NCBI RefSeq assembly: GCF_000966195.1
Contig: NZ_LAHL01000057.1
Coordinates: 1-64,000, forward strand
Direction: 5' to 3'
Length of the DNA: 64,000 nt
From: Domibacillus robiginosus
Lineage (GTDB): Bacteria; Bacillota; Bacilli; Bacillales; Domibacillaceae
Each line of letters begins with the position of its first letter. The first letter of the stretch is position 1. The notes beneath the pieces are model-generated. The model saw nothing but the letters and a program-made list of their open reading frames with translations, had not been told where the DNA came from and searched no databases. The translations under genes and the position numbers were made by a program. Below are positions 8,928 through 17,007 of the stretch, piece by piece.

Positions 8928-9063
8928 TGAAGCCCCCCTCAAGATGAGATTTCCCATTACGCAAGTAAGTAAGATCCCTTGAAGAAGACGAGGTAGATAG
9001 GTTCGAGGTGGAAGTGCGGCGACGCATGGAGCTGACGAATACTAATCGATCGAGGACTTAATC
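8928..9063 (+). pseudogene. 3' remnant of 23S rRNA
   Basis: About 136 nt matching the extreme 3' end of Bacillus 23S rRNA: TGAAGCCCCCCTCAAGATG at the left, GGTTCGAGGTGGAAGTGCGG in the middle, ACTAATCGATCGAGGACTTA at the right. The left boundary is abrupt, with unrelated sequence upstream, and no 5S gene follows. It is an orphan fragment of an rRNA operon in the same orientation as the 5S at 77. Confidence 0.9.
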
Positions 9064-9077
9064 AATCGAAAAGCGAA

Positions 9078-9153
9078 GGGCAGCCGTTCAGGTACGGCAG
9101 GGATAAGACAAACTTCCTGTGACGTTCTTTGCCACAGGACAGGATGACTTATC
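9078..9153 (+). other. Potential structured RNA after the 23S remnant
   Basis: Nested inverted repeats: GCCG (9083-9086) with CGGC (9095-9098); an outer stem GATAAG (9102-9107) with CTTATC (9148-9153); inside it TCCTGTG (9115-9121) with CACAGGA (9133-9139). Bases 9154-9294 show no gene. The fold could be a small RNA or an rRNA-associated 3' element; identity unknown. Confidence 0.45.
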
Positions 9154-9294
9154 ACCGAGTATCTGGCTGTCTGAGCTGGATAACCGACTCTTGTCTCCAT
9201 AGGAAAACACCTCCAAGTTGGCTTTTAGGTATTTACATACCCGTTTTTCAACTTAAAGGTGCTTTTATTTGTCTTCCTCTATGGGATCAGTCCC

Positions 9295-9885
9295 CTAAAT
9301 TGGACGGGGCTTTTCTTGCGTCTGTATGATTGCCTTACTTTCCGCAATTAAATTTATCAAGTCTTTACGGTCAATTAATTTCACGTTAAGCCGTTCCGCG
9401 CAGTTGCAGGCGTTTTTGGTGAATGTATTATTCGTTATGACCCACGCCTCGTTTGTTCCATAATATCCTTTGGCGCCGCTTGCTTCCTGGACAGCTTTAA
9501 CTCCCACAGCGCTTCTGTATCGCTTTGCCTGGATTGCGATAGTCCTATTTTCTTTGCGTAACAATAAATCGGCACCATAGTCGCCTGTCGTGGGAGTATA
9601 TTGCACTTTATAACCCTTATCCTTAAACAAAGCGCCTAAGTATTGCTCGAATTGTACGCCGGGCATACGGTCGATCTCATCTAATCCTGCCTGCAATAAT
9701 TTTCGTTTCTCCTTATTCTTCGCATACCAGCGTAGTAAAAAATACGGTATTGCTAAAAGTGCGGCGAGCAGGGCATAGCCAATAATTACTTCAATGTTCT
9801 GCAAGATAAAAAAAAGAATTAGGGCGTAAAGCATATAAATCGACATTTTATCATATCCAGATCTTTTGCTGCGCCTTTTTGCCAC
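9295..9885 (-). CDS. Membrane-anchored Mrr-like restriction endonuclease
   Basis: 196 aa. A basic N-terminus and two hydrophobic segments (about residues 14-50) precede a cytoplasmic endonuclease domain of the Mrr-cat/NERD type. The PD-(D/E)xK core is visible: FEQYLGALFKDKGYKV, then GDYGADLLL with the catalytic Asp, then IAIQAKRY with the Q-x-K triplet. Such proteins cut modified or foreign DNA, though cellular targets of the membrane-bound form are not well known. No methyltransferase gene is adjacent. It stands alone at the left edge of the accessory zone. Confidence 0.82.
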   Translation of the reverse strand: MAKRRSKRSGYDKMSIYMLYALILFFILQNIEVIIGYALLAALLAIPYFLLRWYAKNKEKRKLLQAGLDEIDRMPGVQFEQYLGALFKDKGYKVQYTPTTGDYGADLLLRKENRTIAIQAKRYRSAVGVKAVQEASGAKGYYGTNEAWVITNNTFTKNACNCAERLNVKLIDRKDLINLIAESKAIIQTQEKPRPI

Positions 9886-9985
9886 CGTCTCAACTCCCTC
9901 AATTACGTTTAACCTGTATTATTTTCGCTTTTATACAGCTTTATTCAAAAAATGTTATAGAACGGGTTTTCTGTTTATATGTATT

Positions 9986-10126
9986 AACGAATTGAAGGCA
10001 CGCGGCGACATCGATGATATTACCGCACATGAGCTGCAGCAACTATTCCCAGACAGCGCCTGTGTCAAAAACATTGCGATGAATCTCCTGCCACTGCGCG
10101 AATTTTCCACGGCTATAATGAAATGA
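9986..10126 (+). pseudogene. Possible gene fragment, unknown
   Basis: The frame here reads INELKARGDIDDITAHELQQ and continues to a stop at 10126. It looks protein-like, but the upstream part of the same open frame does not and there is no ribosome binding site. I read it as the tail of a decayed, perhaps phage-derived gene. No function is claimed. Confidence 0.3.
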
Positions 10127-10209
10127 ACGACCGCCTTGGTGAATCTTAAATGGTACGAACGTAGATAATCGCTGCGGAACAATAAATGCAAAAATCAAGA
10201 GTTTTTAAT

Positions 10210-10494
10210 ATGACAACACGCAGTATTAAAGTTATGGAGTTCTGTCAGGATAACCTTCTGGAAACCATACGAGGAACATTGGGAAATTCGCGAACGGTAG
10301 TAGGACCGCGTAAAGTTGCGAAAAAGGACGATAAAAAGCTCAATCTGTTCACTTTGCAGACGCCAGTAGAAGAAGTGGTCGATGTAACCGATATAATCCC
10401 AGCTTGGATATATCCCAAAGAAAAAGGAAAGAACATGTCTGCCGTAAAACTGGCGCAATTGTTCGTGATTGAGCTGGCACCATGTGTGGTGTAA
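10210..10494 (+). CDS. Hypothetical protein, doubtful
   Basis: A frame of about 94 aa starting MTTRSIKVMEFCQDNLLETI with a basic middle (GPRKVAKKDDKKLNLF). No clear ribosome binding site, and a competing frame of 114 aa exists on the other strand (10195-10539). It may be a phage-type remnant in this decayed region. Confidence 0.3.
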   Translation: MTTRSIKVMEFCQDNLLETIRGTLGNSRTVVGPRKVAKKDDKKLNLFTLQTPVEEVVDVTDIIPAWIYPKEKGKNMSAVKLAQLFVIELAPCVV

Positions 10495-10622
10495 ATATAG
10501 AAAAGCCCGTTTGGAGCGATTCTGGCAGGTTTCTATCAATTATTTAAAAGATATTCAAAAATAGTTAATCGAATTAAGCTGATTGCCTTCTTTGTCATAG
10601 TATAAGGAAAGGAGGCGGATAA

Positions 10623-11003
10623 ATGGCTAATTTTTTTGAAGAAATCAATATCTCATTGGAGATTTCTAACCCTTATAATGACGAATCCATTACTTTTAGC
10701 GGAAGAGTATTGAATTGGTTTATGGAAAGATCGAATCCTGAAGGACTAAAACAACTCTTTTTCTACCAAGCAGTACATGGTGAAGGTACTGGAGATCTAG
10801 GAAATAACTATGATTTTGCTGGGGTGGTCAGTGAGATTATAAATCTAAATCATCAAGAAATAGAGGTAGCCGAGATTGAATCAAGGAGCAAGGTGATTTC
10901 TGAAGATCCTGCACCAGGTTTCACATTAGTAGTTAAGAATAAAATGACTATCAATCCAAATGAAGATATAACTATGGATACTAACTTTTATTCTGAATAT
11001 TGA
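10623..11003 (+). CDS. Hypothetical protein
   Basis: 126 aa, acidic, no membrane segment or signal peptide. It is preceded by a very strong ribosome binding site (AAGGAAAGGAGGCGG) seven bases before ATG, so it is almost certainly translated. The sequence has alternating polar/hydrophobic stretches suggestive of a beta-rich fold (FTLVVKNKMTINPNEDITMD). I do not recognise the family. It is isolated, with a terminator-like hairpin 280 bp downstream. Confidence 0.7.
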   Translation: MANFFEEINISLEISNPYNDESITFSGRVLNWFMERSNPEGLKQLFFYQAVHGEGTGDLGNNYDFAGVVSEIINLNHQEIEVAEIESRSKVISEDPAPGFTLVVKNKMTINPNEDITMDTNFYSEY

Positions 11004-11280
11004 TAATGCAAACAAAAAGCCTGGCGCCTGCATTGTGTCGGATAAATTTATTTTAGCGACAATATATATCCCGCTTAGTTTAACTGCAATAAAGTATTAA
11101 GAAGGATTATTTGCACCTAAGACCATATAAAACACGCTATAAAAGCGGCAAATAGGGGGCAGGGGGCTGCTCGTCATTGCGTGACGTTTAAGGGCTAAGG
11201 AGATATAGGGAAAATACGCAAAGATAGTAGAGAAAACTTCTTTGTCGTATCTATGTATTACGAGGAATAGCTGCAAAAGA

Positions 11281-11310
11281 GTCGGCGTTTAATGCGCCGG
11301 CTTTTAAATT
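11281..11310 (+). terminator. Intrinsic terminator
   Basis: GTCGGCG pairs with CGCCGGC (one G-U) around TTTAATG and is followed by TTTT. It probably ends the transcript of the gene at 10623 or a decayed neighbour; 11004-11280 holds no recognisable gene. Confidence 0.6.
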
Positions 11311-11345
11311 TACAAAAAAGGGGACGTATAAATAAAGTTATTTAA

Positions 11346-11516
11346 TACCGAAAACGGACGATTGTAATTACCAGTGATGAATTTTTACATGCGAAGATTA
11401 AAGGTAAAAATCTCGATGAAATCAAGGTAGATGGTGTTCATATTACTGCAGCCGAGTTAGCCAAGCTGTTTAAAATTACTGGTGCCAGAAAAACGATGGA
11501 AAATATTATACGGTAA
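11346..11516 (+). pseudogene. 5'-truncated gene fragment, unknown
   Basis: A frame reading TIVITSDEFLHAKIKGKNLD and ending GARKTMENIIR is strongly protein-like but has no ATG, GTG or TTG start after the preceding in-frame stop. It is likely the remnant of a phage or plasmid gene that lost its 5' end. Confidence 0.4.
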
Positions 11517-11686
11517 AAATTGTTTAAAAAATATCTCGCAGCATTTTGCAATTAATAAGCGGCAAATAGTCGTAGCCCTAACAAAGGGCGAATATCTTGT
11601 AATGACCGGCATGTCCAGCTTAAGCTACAGCATCGGAAGTGGGGCATGTTCAGCCGGAATCCGGAAACACGAAGGAGGGCTGGGGC

Positions 11687-11875
11687 ATGAAACAACGTTG
11701 GAAAAGCTATGGATTGTGGATTGCAGTTGCGGCGCTTGTCGGTATGGTGCTGCAGGATTTTGGTGTAGTGATCCCATCGGAAAGGTACGATGCTTACGTA
11801 GATATCTTACTAACGATTGCAGTACTGGCGGGCATTATCAATAATCCATCAGGAATCAATGAAGAAAAGAAATAA
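11687..11875 (+). CDS. Phage holin-like protein
   Basis: 62 aa with a short basic start (MKQRWKSYGL), one hydrophobic span (WIAVAALVGMVL), a polar turn with aspartate and tyrosine, a second span (ILLTIAVLAGII) and a polar tail NNPSGINEEKK. Size and layout fit small two-helix phage holins of the phi-LC3 type. GAAGGAGGG lies seven bases before ATG 11687; the longer open frame from 11639 ignores this. A terminator follows. No endolysin gene is adjacent, so this is probably a prophage leftover. Confidence 0.65.
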   Translation: MKQRWKSYGLWIAVAALVGMVLQDFGVVIPSERYDAYVDILLTIAVLAGIINNPSGINEEKK

Positions 11876-11905
11876 CGAGCGGCCTTCGGGCGGCTTGTTT
11901 TTTTA
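11875..11905 (+). terminator. Terminator after the holin gene
   Basis: ACGAGC(GGCC) pairs with (GG)CGGCTTGT around TTCG, followed by seven T residues. It begins at the holin stop codon. Confidence 0.82.
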
Positions 11906-11931
11906 TTGCTAAAAAAGAAAGGACGAGGCAA

Positions 11932-12127
11932 ATGGACGGAAAAATTGAAACGTTAAAAGTGCTATTTCGCGATGTAGATAACATTGTAAAATTCACAGGG
12001 CGTAAACGTATTATATTAGCGTCGCACATACCAGCAGCCTACAGGCGCACAAGGCTGTTTTCTCAAAGGAGAAGCCTGGCCGACGTTTCTTGCGCTTTTA
12101 TTAGGTGGCTTTTATGCAGGCGTTTAA
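11932..12127 (+). pseudogene. Frameshifted small phage-type gene
   Basis: ATG 11932 follows AAAGAAAGGACGAGG. It reads MDGKIETLKVLFRDVDNIVK and onward to about SHIPAA. A different frame then carries the more protein-like tail (QQPTGAQGCFLKGEAWP, then a hydrophobic FLALLLGGFYAGV) ending at the stop at 12127. One frameshift near 12030 would join them. The predicted C-terminal hydrophobic helix next to a holin fits a decayed lysis-module gene. Confidence 0.45.
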
Positions 12128-12294
12128 CACCCTATATTATTAGTATTAAATAGATTTAAAAAGATTGCATATATCCTAGCAGCCATACACCCATGGTACA
12201 GCTAAGGGCATAAGCCATATACTACACAATGAGACACATGCAAGCCAGCAGTACCAACCCACGTACGTACCGTCGGAAATTAAAAACCAAAAGT

Positions 12295-12528
12295 GGATTG
12301 TCAACACTACTAATCTTAGTATGTTTTTTTAGAGACGAGCGTTTGTAATCAATCGGGCTTGTATAGCCTATTATTCCATCAATTCGCGGCTTGTTAAACT
12401 AGGTAACATAATCACTAATTTCAATCAAACATAAGATGCTCCAAACTATCAAATTTTATTTAGCTAATAAACCCTGTTTTAATGATTTTAAACGTGGTTT
12501 CCGCCACGGCATTATCATATGGACAGTC
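12295..12528 (-). pseudogene. IS3-family transposase remnant (OrfB C-terminus)
   Basis: Read on the minus strand, three frames give consecutive pieces of an IS3/IS150-type integrase end: DCPYDNAVAETTFKIIKTGF, then KFDSLEHLMFD, then ISDYVT-stop-FNKPRIDGIIGYTSPIDYK. It is broken by several stops and frameshifts and lacks the N-terminal half, so it is inactive. It ends in the same GTTGACAATCC as the remnant at 18539. Confidence 0.82.
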
Positions 12529-12559
12529 TTTTATGCTTAAAGAGCGGCCAATCTGGAAG

Positions 12560-12894
12560 GCAGCTAACCATCAAAAGAAAAGAAGGAAGAACTCGTTAAA
12601 TGGTTTGAATGAAAAGCACAGCAGCTTCATCCGGTTGAACGGGCGGCCAAATTGCATGCCATTTTTGTTGGCATTCATCCCTTTATAGATGGAAATGGAT
12701 GTACATCCAGACTGCCGTTAATCTCAATTTAATGAAGTCAGGATTCCCGCCGATTGTCATTAAAGTAGAAAACCGCCTGGCTTACTACAATGCACTAGAT
12801 AAAGCACACAACAAATGATTTCCAAGAATTTGTTGAATTAGTGGTGCAAGAAGTAAATCACACGCTAGGTCTGTATTTGTCAGCGGTAAAATAA
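12560..12894 (+). pseudogene. Broken Fic-domain (AMPylase-type) gene
   Basis: Reads KEELVKWFE[20 protein letters not shown] and then the Fic core [13 protein letters not shown]. The family motif is HPFx(D/E)GNGR, so the key arginine is replaced by cysteine. After further frameshifts it continues [20 protein letters not shown] and finally NDFQEFVELVVQEVNHTLGL. One stop plus at least two frameshifts and the motif loss show a dead copy of a Fic/Doc-type gene, a family often found in toxin modules and on mobile DNA. Confidence 0.82.
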
Positions 12895-12950
12895 GTTTGG
12901 ATAAATCATTATCTTAACGGGCAAACAGAATGTTATATGTCTAACACGAG

Positions 12951-12990
12951 AAAAAAAGCACTATGCAGTTTTAAAATGGTGCTTTTTTCT
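12951..12990. terminator. Terminator-like hairpin
   Basis: AGAAAAAAAGCAC pairs with GGTGCTTTTTTCT around an AT-rich loop, shortly after the Fic remnant. Bases 12991-13210 carry nothing else I can identify. Confidence 0.6.
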
Positions 12991-13213
12991 TATGATGTTA
13001 CGAAATAATATTTTAAACCAATGTTTTATGATATAGCCTCTCTAAAGTATCATTAAAAAATGCTTTTAAACATAATCGGATAGCTCTTGTGGTTTTGCCA
13101 GTTGTTTAGAAAGGCTTCAACCACTTATTAGGTTTACTATACTGCTGATACGCGCAAACGAATTCATTTGGAAAAAACTTTGCAATAAAAAATTTCTTGA
13201 AGCTAGAATAGCG

Positions 13214-13243
13214 TGGATAAAGTGCCGGATTCAATCCATACTA
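13214..13243 (+). promoter_or_regulatory. Sigma-G-like promoter of the SASP gene
   Basis: TGGATA (13214-13219; consensus TGAATA), 17-bp spacer, then CATACTA (13237-13243), a perfect forespore sigma-G -10 element. It leaves a roughly 100-nt leader before the SASP start, which itself contains short GC-rich inverted repeats. Confidence 0.65.
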
Positions 13244-13349
13244 GGCATATGATCACATCGGGTTCTTCATCCGGCAGTCCGGACGATTGAATCGCAGCGG
13301 TGCAACTCCGTTAGTACCCGGCCAATTAAAAAAAGGGAGATGAACAGTT

Positions 13350-13550
13350 ATGCCAAACAACAATTCTAATCAGTTAGTCGCACCAGGAGCACAGCAAGCC
13401 ATCGACCAAATGAAGTATGAAATCGCATCAGAATTCGGTGTACAACTAGGCGCTGACGCTACATCACGTGCAAACGGTTCAGTTGGCGGGGAAATCACAA
13501 AACGTTTAGTACGTATGGCTGAACAGCAATTAAACGGATTCCAAAAGTAA
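13350..13550 (+). CDS. Alpha/beta-type small acid-soluble spore protein
   Basis: 66 aa DNA-binding spore protein that coats forespore DNA and protects it from UV and chemicals, then is cut by the GPR protease at germination. The family signatures are clear: [20 protein letters not shown] (including the GPR cleavage region) and [22 protein letters not shown] follows AAAGGGAGATG. It is intact within a zone of decayed genes, with its own sigma-G-like promoter and a strong terminator. Confidence 0.95.
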   Translation: MPNNNSNQLVAPGAQQAIDQMKYEIASEFGVQLGADATSRANGSVGGEITKRLVRMAEQQLNGFQK

Positions 13551-13620
13551 TACGTTAATTTCCAAACATCCCTCCTTAAATAATGGAGGCATTGAAAAAG
13601 TCTAAATAATTTTAACCAAG

Positions 13621-13662
13621 CCAGGCATTCGACAATTCAATCGTCGAATGCCTGGTTTTTTT
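13621..13662 (+). terminator. SASP gene terminator
   Basis: CCAGGCATTCGAC pairs perfectly with GTCGAATGCCTGG around AATTCAATC, followed by seven T residues. Confidence 0.9.
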
Positions 13663-13923
13663 CAAAGGCATAATGGATTTTGGATAACACGGCATGAAAT
13701 GACGTATAGCTGTTTATCTCTTGGTGATGCTGGCAATGTTTGAGCACAGGGACTATAACAATTAGGTGTAAAATGTTATTGTTTTCTTGTTGAGCTAACA
13801 GGATGCTTATGTTTAAAAACGGAAGGTGCTGCGGCATCTTTTTTTATTGAAGTAAAGGGCAGGTTAGCTTAAGAAGGGAAATGATAAGATATAGCCAAAA
13901 ATTAAGTTGAAAGGTGGGAAGTA

Positions 13924-14412
13924 ATGAACACCATTTTAGATGATTTCTTAGAGCTTAAAGAAATATTAAACGCATTCAATGGAATCGAAAAAAATTACAA
14001 TTGGTTACTAACTGACTTAAATTGGTTTTATCCTGAACACCATATTGATTACTTTGAAGATTTTCGAATATTGGATGGTAGTGATAACTGCCTTGATAGC
14101 TACTGGATTACAGGCGAAAACTTAACGAAACTAGCTAATGATAATAAAGTATATTTTATATGGGGTGTGTTTTCAGCATTTGATAAAAATCAGACAATTG
14201 ATTTAGATGAGATTAAAGAAAAGCCAAATGCTGATGGGAATCCAAACTTTTGGGGTGACTCCCTTAAAATCCAACATCCAAAGGCAATCGTTGAATTGGT
14301 ATTCTGGGACTCTTCATTAATTCTGCTTCTTAGCAAAGATAATGACCTGTCTGAAAATTTTAGAAATAATTTTGAAGGCTGGAAAGATTTAAATTCCTTT
14401 AATCGTTCGTAA
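13924..14412 (+). CDS. Hypothetical acidic protein
   Basis: 162 aa, very acidic and rich in aromatic residues (NYNWLLTDLNWFYPE, YFIWGVFSAFD, NPNFWGDSL). No signal peptide or membrane segment. AGGTGGGAAGTA stands just before the ATG. Size, acidity and aromatic content are reminiscent of immunity proteins of polymorphic toxins, but I recognise no specific family and no toxin gene is adjacent. A strong terminator follows. Confidence 0.7.
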   Translation: MNTILDDFLELKEILNAFNGIEKNYNWLLTDLNWFYPEHHIDYFEDFRILDGSDNCLDSYWITGENLTKLANDNKVYFIWGVFSAFDKNQTIDLDEIKEKPNADGNPNFWGDSLKIQHPKAIVELVFWDSSLILLLSKDNDLSENFRNNFEGWKDLNSFNRS

Positions 14413-14445
14413 GCCTTATTCAACTAACAAGGGCGTCAGTTAAAA

Positions 14446-14490
14446 AAAGAACAAATAAGGGAGTGTACATGCTCCTTTATTTGTTCTTTT
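14446..14490 (+). terminator. Terminator
   Basis: AAAGAACAAATAAGGGA pairs with TCCTTTATTTGTTCTTTT around a ten-base loop. A long, almost perfect stem ending in TTTT. Confidence 0.85.
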
Positions 14491-14736
14491 GATGGAATAT
14501 CAATACTGTAGTTTAACAGCTCCTAAAACATTAAAAACAAAACAACTCAAATTGTTATTCAATAGTTTGTCCATATTAGTAAGCATTATTCATTGAACAA
14601 ATGAAAAAGGGTAACATAAGCAGCATAGAAAACAAAAACTGAGCCTAAAAGCGGGTCCAGTTTTTGTTTTCAGGTTAGAAGTTCACCGCTATCCTTGAGT
14701 CCCAACACATGATTTCTGCTGTCTTCGTCTTCATTA

Positions 14737-14792
14737 TTTTTGTATACATAAAACATCGCTTGTCATCATATGTATGTATTAGTATACAAAAA
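14737..14792. promoter_or_regulatory. Inverted repeat, probable autoregulatory operator
   Basis: The arms TTTTTGTATAC (14737-14747) and GTATACAAAAA (14782-14792) are exact inverses, 34 bp apart, just upstream of the ribbon-helix-helix gene. Such proteins usually repress their own promoter through paired sites of this kind. Confidence 0.55.
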
Positions 14793-14813
14793 GACAAAAG
14801 GAGAGAGGATCAC

Positions 14814-15302
14814 ATGAGCTACCTGGAACAATTCGCAAGAAATAAAAGAAGAAAAGAGCCTTCAACAGTCCTAACTGCCCGCCTTCCAGACAGCCTGTAT
14901 GAAAACTTTAAGGAGCATTGTGATGAGTTGGGCCTTTCTATGAGTGAAGCCATTTATCTCCTGGTAGAACGCGAAATAACCGTTAATCAAAAAACAGGGA
15001 AAGAGTCTGCAGCATACATAAGTAAACACATCCAGAGCGGCGAAGAAGCGGCTACGAATACTAGACCTGTCATTAAGGATACAATTAAGATGCAAACGAA
15101 CACAAAGCGATTCACCGTCAAACAATGGGAGGTGGATAGGGAGCTGCCGTGTCCGATTTGCAACTCCTGGTCCAATGCAGGTAACTTCTCAAGACACGCA
15201 AAGAAGCACTATACCAATACTCAGGCCATTTTTACAAATCAGGAATATATTAAAAAAGCAGATGAGATGGTCCGTCAGAGAAAAGCAGAACAGAACTTAT
15301 AG
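14814..15302 (+). CDS. Ribbon-helix-helix regulator with C-terminal zinc-finger-like motif
   Basis: 162 aa. Residues about 15-55 (STVLTARLPDSLYENFKEH, then LGLSMSEAIYLLVEREI) fit an RHH (CopG/Arc-type) DNA-binding domain. Residues about 115-140 contain C-P-I-C, then H-x4-H in NFSRHAKKH, a C2H2-like metal site. The track-length frame starts at 14709, but AAAGGAGAGAGG lies just before ATG 14814 and the domain starts right after it. Proteins of this layout occur on Bacillus plasmids and mobile DNA. Partner unknown. Confidence 0.75.
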   Translation: MSYLEQFARNKRRKEPSTVLTARLPDSLYENFKEHCDELGLSMSEAIYLLVEREITVNQKTGKESAAYISKHIQSGEEAATNTRPVIKDTIKMQTNTKRFTVKQWEVDRELPCPICNSWSNAGNFSRHAKKHYTNTQAIFTNQEYIKKADEMVRQRKAEQNL

Positions 15303-15315
15303 ATAAAGTAATAGA

Positions 15316-15357
15316 AAAAGCAAGAATGCCTTAATGGCCTTTCTTGCTTCTTTTTTA
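15316..15357 (+). terminator. Terminator of the RHH regulator gene
   Basis: AAAGCAAGAA-TGCC pairs with GGCC-TTTCTTGCTT, followed by a run of six T residues. Confidence 0.87.
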
Positions 15358-15600
15358 GTATCAAAACCCATCAGTAGGTTTTACAGACGCTCATAATATA
15401 AAGTAGATCTTGTTTAGCTTTTAACTTTTACAAATAATTTGAAGCTAACTAGAATATACATGAAATACATAATTTTTAAGTTTTTTTCCAAAAGATGGAA
15501 GAAGCGGACCTGAGAGTAGATAGCAAATAGATTGGATGGCTACGGCTACAGCAGAAATGTTAGGACTTCGGTGAAAGTAGACTGAAGGACGTGAACGGCA

Positions 15601-15755
15601 ATGAAATATGTATTCGTCATGAAAGGTGAGGAAATGGCCGTTACTTTACATGATGGCGAATTAGTTTTGTGACCAATATACTTCTGTTTAAAGGATACGG
15701 ACTTGGGTATGTGACAAAAGAGGAATTTTTGAAAGAAGAAGCACAAGAGATTTAA
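15601..15755 (+). pseudogene. Frameshifted small gene
   Basis: ATG 15601 reads MKYVFVMKGEEMAVTLHDGE and stops after 23 codons. A shifted frame continues LFKGYGLGYVTKEEFLKEEA to a stop at 15755. A single frameshift near 15670 would give one protein of about 50 aa. Unknown function. Bases 15358-15600 and 15756-15917 hold no other gene. Confidence 0.45.
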
Positions 15756-15919
15756 GCTACTGGCTTAATCGTAAAGCTAAATTAACTCCAAAGAGAATAT
15801 AAAAGGAAAAGCGGCTAAAAAGCCTTTTATACAGCTAGCAAACAATAAAGATATAGAAAAGTATGTTTTTAGCGATCACTTGAGATGAGTTTCTTCTACA
15901 TGTACTAGAAACAATGATA

Positions 15920-15961
15920 AACAAGCCGGAGCAGAATACTTATGCTGTTCCGGCTCGTTTT
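15920..15961. terminator. Terminator of the DMT transporter gene
   Basis: AGCCGGAGCAG pairs with CTGTTCCGGCT around ATACTTATG. It is followed on the plus strand by CGTTTT and on the minus strand by TGTTT. It lies just past the stop of the minus-strand transporter gene. Confidence 0.82.
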
Positions 15962-15972
15962 AGTGGTGCCTG

Positions 15973-16845
15973 TTATCTTGCAAATCGCCGAGCGGCTGCC
16001 ACGCATAGTACAACAGCCATATTCACTGCTACGAGTGCCAGACTCACTTTCTCGTTTAGAATCATAGAAGCAAGCAGCAGCCCAAAAAAAGGTTGAAGAA
16101 GCTGCAATTGTCCAACCGCGGCTATACCACCCTGGGCAAGACCACGGTACCAGAACACGAAGCCGATTAGCATGCTAAATAAAGATACATAAGCAAGGCT
16201 GATAAAGGCAGGAACGCCAATTTCTGCCCATGAGTCCGGTGTAAAATAGAATGAAAGCGGCAGCATAAGGGGAAGCGATAGAACGAGCGCCCATGAAATT
16301 ACCTGCCAATTTCCTAGCCTTCGTGAGAGCTGAGCTCCTTCTGCATAACCAAGGCCGCATACGATGATAGAAGCAAGCATAAGGGCATCGCCTATCGGTG
16401 ATGATTCCCCATCTTGGAATAGGGCAAATCCTGCGACCAGAAAGCTACCTGCCGTTGAAAAGATCCAGAAAGCGGGGCGAGGCCGTTCGCCGCCCTGAAG
16501 CACCCCAAAGATCGCCGTCGAGAGCGGAAGAAGTCCAATGAAGATAATGGCATGCGCAGACGTGACATATTGAAGGGCCAATGCAGTCAGCAGGGGAAAT
16601 CCAACCACCACGCCAAACGCCACCACCAATAGGGGAACGATATCGCTTTTGACAGGACGTTGCTGCCGGAAAGTGAGAAGGAGAGTGCCCGCCAATACAC
16701 CAGCAATCGCAGCGCGGCAGACGGTGAGGAATAAAGGATCGAAATCCGCTACAGCCAAGCGTGTCGCAGGCAGCGAGCCGCTAAAAATAAGAACACCTAA
16801 AAAACCATTCACCCAACCATTTGTTGCTTTGTTCATCACAATCAC
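15973..16845 (-). CDS. DMT-superfamily (EamA) transporter
   Basis: 290 aa with about ten hydrophobic segments arranged as two EamA repeats (NGFLGVLIFSGSLPATRLAV at the N-terminus; ISLAYVSLFSMLIGFVFWYR in the second half). Members export metabolites such as amino acids. It is divergent from a MocR-type regulator with 162 bp between starts, a common pairing in which the PLP-binding regulator controls the transporter. Substrate cannot be read from the sequence. GC content is slightly above its decayed surroundings. Confidence 0.88.
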   Translation of the reverse strand: MIVMNKATNGWVNGFLGVLIFSGSLPATRLAVADFDPLFLTVCRAAIAGVLAGTLLLTFRQQRPVKSDIVPLLVVAFGVVVGFPLLTALALQYVTSAHAIIFIGLLPLSTAIFGVLQGGERPRPAFWIFSTAGSFLVAGFALFQDGESSPIGDALMLASIIVCGLGYAEGAQLSRRLGNWQVISWALVLSLPLMLPLSFYFTPDSWAEIGVPAFISLAYVSLFSMLIGFVFWYRGLAQGGIAAVGQLQLLQPFFGLLLASMILNEKVSLALVAVNMAVVLCVAAARRFAR

Positions 16846-16934
16846 TCCAAATCACATTTCTTCTTGATTAAGTTACTAAATCATTTTTTATGGATCGCCT
16901 TACCAAATCTTTCATCATGGATTACAATGACTAT

Positions 16935-16968
16935 AAACTGGAATTGGCCCTTTATAAACAGCCAGTTT
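16935..16968. promoter_or_regulatory. Inverted repeat in the DMT/MocR divergent region
   Basis: AAACTGG (16935-16941) and CCAGTTT (16962-16968) form an inverted pair, each next to a TATAAA. A candidate operator for the MocR regulator. Confidence 0.35.
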
Positions 16969-17007
16969 CCTTAAATAAAACCATGCCAGTCAGGAGAAAT
17001 TTCACAA

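Noticed and set aside
9078-9290. Bacillaceae-1 RNA motif
   Set aside because: Location after rRNA would fit, but I could not match the two RUCCU terminal loops on the plus strand, so only an unnamed structured region is reported.
11482-11844. 120-aa frame overlapping the holin gene
   Set aside because: It lies in a different frame from the holin, which has the well-placed ribosome binding site and the expected two-helix layout; the long frame is probably chance.
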